Of a DNA stretch of 32,049 bases, positions 32,044-32,049 are shown piece by piece. This DNA comes from an uncultured Blautia sp. (GTDB lineage: Bacteria > Bacillota > Clostridia > Lachnospirales > Lachnospiraceae). Where the stretch lies: the NCBI GenBank assembly GCA_934364795.1, contig CAKRMK010000037.1:1-32049 (forward strand), read 5' to 3'. The notes below the pieces were generated by a model that was not told the DNA's origin, made no database searches, and was given only the letters and a program-made list of their open reading frames with translations. Position numbers and translations under genes: made by a program. How positions within the stretch are numbered: the stretch's first letter is position 1; every line of letters starts with the position of its first letter.

Positions 32044-32049
32044 TACTAT

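Overview
The window looks like chromosomal DNA from a spore-forming Firmicute of the Lachnospiraceae type (Blautia/Ruminococcus-like). This is inferred from a valine T-box, an alpha/beta-type small acid-soluble spore protein with a sigma-G-like promoter, a CotH remnant, AT-rich intergenic DNA and strong GGAGG ribosome sites. I cannot name the species. Almost all genes lie on the minus strand; only two LacI-type regulators and the two genes after the second are on plus.

Layout from left to right. 1-2105: 5' part of valS with its T-box leader and promoter. 2128-2292: a palindromic MITE-like element. 2380-7182: an ABC exporter of the MacB/FtsX kind whose permease carries an extraordinarily long, symmetric coiled-coil hairpin. 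7306-11156: a cobalamin-riboswitch operon (btuF, btuC, btuD, then a CGGC-domain protein). 11196-21284: an uptake and catabolic locus of unknown substrate. It has an RbsABC-type importer, two cupins and an aminoacyl-histidine dipeptidase on minus, flanked by two paralogous LacI regulators on plus; the second regulator leads an operon with a short-chain dehydrogenase and an ABM-fold protein. Repeated TTTATAAA palindromes sit at both regulator promoters and at the dipeptidase promoter.

21334-29184: a decayed CotH gene, a PAS-GGDEF-EAL protein with a degenerate GGDEF half, metY, pdxS/pdxT, and a two-component system in which both genes have lost an internal segment. 29201-32049: dispersed inverted repeats, the spore protein gene, a PspC protein and a PadR-DUF1700-DUF4097 envelope-stress type operon.

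The most interesting points are the twin-LacI locus, the coiled-coil permease (about 32 + 28 uninterrupted heptads), the paired internal deletions in the two-component system, the dispersed inverted-repeat family whose arms co-vary, and a four-hairpin element in the leader of the first LacI gene. All family assignments were made by reading the sequence; no database search was run.
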